Positions 5,358 through 7,916 of a stretch of 7,916 nt of DNA are shown one piece after another. Numbering within the stretch: position 1 is the first letter of the stretch; each line of letters opens with the position of its first letter. The DNA is from Candidatus Dadabacteria bacterium. Its GTDB lineage: Bacteria; J088. Position numbers and translations under genes: made by a program. Where the stretch lies: contig RFIY01000035.1 of the NCBI GenBank assembly GCA_003695505.1, positions 1 through 7,916 on the forward strand, given 5' to 3'. Below the pieces are notes generated by a model. It saw only the letters and a program-made list of their open reading frames with translations, was not told the DNA's origin and ran no database searches.

Positions 5358-7025
5358 ATGAATCCGACCGACACCGAACGCATTCGCCGGCGCGAAAAAG
5401 TCGTACCGGACCGCGTGCCAGGTTTCATCGAGCGCTGGGGACGTGGTCCCTTTGTCGCTTCGGCAATTGTCCTCTGGGGCGCCATCGCAATTCTGGCGGC
5501 CCTGTGGGACTCGCGCTGGTGGTGGATAGCTATTCTGGCCGGGCCGTATACGATCGCCGGTTTCCACGACATGATTCAGCGTGCGCATGCGATCCGCCGC
5601 AATTTTCCGGTGCTTGGCCGCATGCGTTATGTCCTCGAATCGTTACGTCCGGAAGTCCGACAGTACTTCATCGAATCCGACCAGGAAGAAACACCGTTCA
5701 GTCGCGAGAAGCGCGCGATCGTCTACTCGCGGGCCAAACATGAACTGTCGACGCTGCCGTTTGGCACGCAACGCGATGCCTATCGCATCGGTTACGAGTG
5801 GATCAATCACTCCCTGAATCCGAAGGTCTCGCCCTCCGTCGAGGATGCGTGCGCCTACAGAGTCCCCGTCGGTACGGGACGTTGCACCCAACCGTACGCG
5901 GCTTCCCTGCTCAACGTTTCGGCCATGAGTTTTGGCGCACTCAGCGACCGGGCCATCATTGCCCTCAATCGCGCCGCGCGCAAGGGCGGCTTTTACCACA
6001 ACACGGGCGAAGGCTCGATCAGTCCCTATCACCGGCAGGGTGGTGACCTGGTCTGGCAGATCGGCACCGGCTACTTCGGCTGCCGCACACTCGATGGTCG
6101 CTTCGACCGCAAGATGTTCGCGGCCAAGGCTGCGCTCCCCGAGGTCAAAATGATCGAGATCAAACTGTCTCAGGGCGCAAAACCCGGTCATGGCGGGATT
6201 CTTCCGGGTGCAAAAGTCACGCCGGAAATCGCCGAGATTCGCGGCGTCCCGGTCGGGCAAGACGTCGTGTCTCCACCTGGTCACACCGCATTCTCGGGCG
6301 GAGAAGGGCTCCTGGAGTTCATCGCGGATCTTCGCGATCTGTCAGGAGGAAAACCGGTCGGGTTCAAACTCTGCGTCGGCAGCCCGGTCGAATTCCTTGC
6401 ACTCGTACGCTTGATGGATCGCACCGGTCTCGTCCCCGACTTCATCACGGTCGATGGCACCGAAGGCGGCACCGGCGCGGCGCCGCTGGAGTTCGCCAAT
6501 TCCGTTGGCATGCCGCTCGTCGAAGGGCTTGCATTCGTGCACAACGCACTGACGGGGGCGGGGCTGCGCGACCAGATCCGGCTCATCGCCGCCGGCAAAC
6601 TGACGACCGGCTTTCACGTCCTGAAACTGCTCGCGCTGGGCGCCGACTTTTGCAACGCCGCGCGGCCGATGATGTTTGCGCTCGGTTGCATCCAGGCACT
6701 GAAATGCAACAGCAACCACTGCCCGGTCGGCGTCGCCACGCAGAACCCGAAGCTCGTCGCCGGACTCGATATCGAGAATCGGACCGAGCGTGTATACAAC
6801 TTTCAGCGCGAAACCGTTCATTCGGTTTTCGAACTGCTCGCAGCCGCCGGTCTCGACGCACCAGACCAGTTGACGCCGCATCATGTGTACCGCCGCATCG
6901 CGACCGCAAAGATTGTCAGCTTCGCCAGCCTGTATCCGCCAATCGAACCTCGATCGCTGGTCGACGGCAAGGCGTCCGACCACTGGCGTACCTGGTGGGA
7001 GGTCGCCGCGCGGGAGCGGGTCTGA
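5358..7025 (+). CDS. Membrane-anchored FMN-binding glutamate-synthase-like protein (GltB central domain family)
   Basis: A 555-residue protein. Two hydrophobic segments near the N-terminus (about 31-50 and 53-70) suggest a membrane anchor. The rest is the FMN-binding (alpha/beta)8 barrel of glutamate synthase (PF01645): GEGSISPYH (217-225), QGAKPGHGGILPGAKV (272-287), EGGTGAAP (369-376, FMN phosphate region), and a C-x5-C-x4-C cluster, C444, C450 and C455 in CIQALKCNSNHCPVG, matching the 3Fe-4S ligands of GltB. The N-terminal glutaminase domain and C-terminal GXGXG domain of true GltB are missing, so it is not by itself a glutamine-dependent glutamate synthase. AGGGGA (5345-5350) precedes ATG 5358 by 7 nt. 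Physiological reaction and electron partner unknown; a membrane-linked flavin/Fe-S redox enzyme is the safe description. Confidence 0.92.
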   Translation: MNPTDTERIRRREKVVPDRVPGFIERWGRGPFVASAIVLWGAIAILAALWDSRWWWIAILAGPYTIAGFHDMIQRAHAIRRNFPVLGRMRYVLESLRPEVRQYFIESDQEETPFSREKRAIVYSRAKHELSTLPFGTQRDAYRIGYEWINHSLNPKVSPSVEDACAYRVPVGTGRCTQPYAASLLNVSAMSFGALSDRAIIALNRAARKGGFYHNTGEGSISPYHRQGGDLVWQIGTGYFGCRTLDGRFDRKMFAAKAALPEVKMIEIKLSQGAKPGHGGILPGAKVTPEIAEIRGVPVGQDVVSPPGHTAFSGGEGLLEFIADLRDLSGGKPVGFKLCVGSPVEFLALVRLMDRTGLVPDFITVDGTEGGTGAAPLEFANSVGMPLVEGLAFVHNALTGAGLRDQIRLIAAGKLTTGFHVLKLLALGADFCNAARPMMFALGCIQALKCNSNHCPVGVATQNPKLVAGLDIENRTERVYNFQRETVHSVFELLAAAGLDAPDQLTPHHVYRRIATAKIVSFASLYPPIEPRSLVDGKASDHWRTWWEVAARERV

Positions 7026-7086
7026 CCGCCGACCCGCCACACGGTAAACTGAAATTTTGAACCTGCCTGATCATGAAGAGTTGGCC
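7026..7086 (+). promoter_or_regulatory. Short intergenic region with phosphoglycerate mutase ribosome binding site
   Basis: GAAGAG at 7075-7080 lies 6 nt before ATG 7087 and supports that start. A TAAACT at 7045-7050 could be a -10 but has only a poor -35 partner, and no terminator hairpin is visible. Read-through from the upstream gene is therefore plausible. Confidence 0.4.
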
Positions 7087-7916
7087 ATGTCTACACCACT
7101 GACACGACTTCAACTGCTCCAGCAACTCGCGCAACCGGGCGAGCCGATGCTGCTGATCGTCCTCGATGGCGTCGGCGGCCTGCCCCAGGCCGGCAAGACC
7201 GCGCTGGGCCATGCGGTGACCCCGACGCTCGACGATCTCGCGCGCCACAGCAATCTCGGATTGATCGATCCTGTGTTTCGCGGCATTACGCCGGGCAGCG
7301 GGATCGGTCATCTCGGCCTGTTCGGCTATGACGTACTCGAAACGCGCGCCGAACGCGGTGTGCTCGAAGCGCTTGGGGTCGGTCTTGATCTGTCGGATGG
7401 CGCCGTCGCCGTGCGCGGGAACTTCGTCACGCTGGACAGCGACGGCAACATCACCGACCGTCGCGCCGGCCGCATCAGCAGCGAGGAGGGCGCACGAGTC
7501 GTGGCGCGACTCGCGGATGCGATCACCGAACTCGATGGCGTACCGGTCGAGTTGCGTCTCGTCAAGGAATATCGATTCGCGCTGGTCTTGCGCGACGCCT
7601 CGCTGGGCGGCAACATCGACGATACCGACCCGCAAAAAACCGGAGTACCACCGCTGGCCGCCCATGCACGCGACGAGCAGAGTCGCCGCACGGCGGAGCT
7701 GCTGGATCTGTTCGCGTCCCGCGCACGCGAAATCCTTGCTGACGAACCCGCGGCCAATGGCGTGACGATGCGCGGCATCGGCAAGAAACCCGACATCCCG
7801 ACGTTCCAGGAGCTGTACGGGATGTCGAGCGCGGTCGTTGCCCACTACCCGATGTATCGCGGCGCCGCCAATCTGGTCGGCATGGAAATCATCGACGTCG
7901 AGGGCGAGGGCGAAGC
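7087..7916 (+). CDS. apgM: 2,3-bisphosphoglycerate-independent phosphoglycerate mutase, archaeal type (3' end outside window)
   Basis: The first 276 residues of a protein of about 400 are present; the frame is open at the right edge. It interconverts 3- and 2-phosphoglycerate in glycolysis/gluconeogenesis and belongs to the alkaline-phosphatase superfamily. Visible family blocks: LIVLDGVGGLPQAGKTAL (23-40) with metal-binding Asp27, TPTLDDLA (45-52), GITPGSGIGHLGLFGYD (66-82) with the putative nucleophile Ser71, RGNFVTLD (110-117), DRRAGRI (124-130) and DDTDPQ (178-183). The archaeal family more often has PGSD where this has PGSG. The distal metal-binding Asp/His motifs lie beyond the window. 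Not the dPGM or the long bacterial GpmI type, which lack this arrangement. Cytoplasmic; 61 nt downstream of the preceding gene. Confidence 0.9.
   Translation, partial: MSTPLTRLQLLQQLAQPGEPMLLIVLDGVGGLPQAGKTALGHAVTPTLDDLARHSNLGLIDPVFRGITPGSGIGHLGLFGYDVLETRAERGVLEALGVGLDLSDGAVAVRGNFVTLDSDGNITDRRAGRISSEEGARVVARLADAITELDGVPVELRLVKEYRFALVLRDASLGGNIDDTDPQKTGVPPLAAHARDEQSRRTAELLDLFASRAREILADEPAANGVTMRGIGKKPDIPTFQELYGMSSAVVAHYPMYRGAANLVGMEIIDVEGEGE

Noticed and set aside
4817-5743. Plus-strand open frame of 308 codons
   Set aside because: It overlaps the methyltransferase on the opposite strand and then the flavin enzyme in another frame, and has no recognisable motif.
6916-7845. Minus-strand open frame of 309 codons
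   Set aside because: Antisense to the phosphoglycerate mutase, whose motifs are clear. No start context or family signal.

Overview
The window is GC-rich throughout. Its codon use, the protein L-isoaspartate methyltransferase, an outer-membrane protein operon with Sec signal peptides, and REP-like intergenic hairpins all suggest a chromosomal segment of a Gram-negative proteobacterium, probably a gammaproteobacterium or close relative. Genus cannot be told from the sequence. I see no rRNA, tRNA, CRISPR array, insertion sequence or phage gene.

Layout. (1) Positions 1-2317, minus strand: a compact operon read right to left as tetR-type regulator, LolA-like periplasmic protein (PF17131 type), and outer-membrane beta-barrel protein, which runs off the left edge. 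Gaps are 2 and 9 nt, so the three genes are almost certainly co-transcribed and probably translationally coupled. A near-perfect 28-bp palindrome (2326-2353) just upstream of the regulator is the likely operator. In related genomes such operons usually also carry an MMPL/RND transporter, which would lie beyond the left edge. (2) 2354-3444, plus strand: a solo cyclic-nucleotide-binding domain protein with no DNA-binding or catalytic domain, followed by a 141-residue protein I do not recognise. (3) 3445-3942: about 500 nt with no convincing long gene. It holds a strong hairpin, a second hairpin with matching ends in inverted orientation (REP/BIME-like), and a weak 38-codon ORF candidate with a good ribosome-binding site. 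(4) 3943-4599, plus: pcm, protein repair methyltransferase, possibly leaderless. (5) 4607-5242, minus, converging on pcm: a class I SAM methyltransferase strikingly like the animal METTL7/TMT1 thiol methyltransferases. (6) 5358-7025, plus, divergent from the methyltransferase: a membrane-anchored, FMN- and Fe-S-binding glutamate-synthase-like protein. The shared intergenic region has a self-complementary -10 box that could fire in both directions. (7) 7087-7916, plus, cut by the right edge: archaeal-type cofactor-independent phosphoglycerate mutase.

How they fit together. The left operon looks like a self-regulated envelope module for moving a hydrophobic compound or lipid across the periplasm. 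The cyclic-nucleotide protein and its partner may be a signalling pair. The remaining genes are housekeeping or metabolic (protein repair, small-molecule methylation, flavin enzyme, glycolysis). I see no clear new multi-gene defence or mobile system. The least explained items are the 3019-3444 protein with its cNMP-binding neighbour, the METTL7-like enzyme, and the membrane-anchored glutamate-synthase-like protein.
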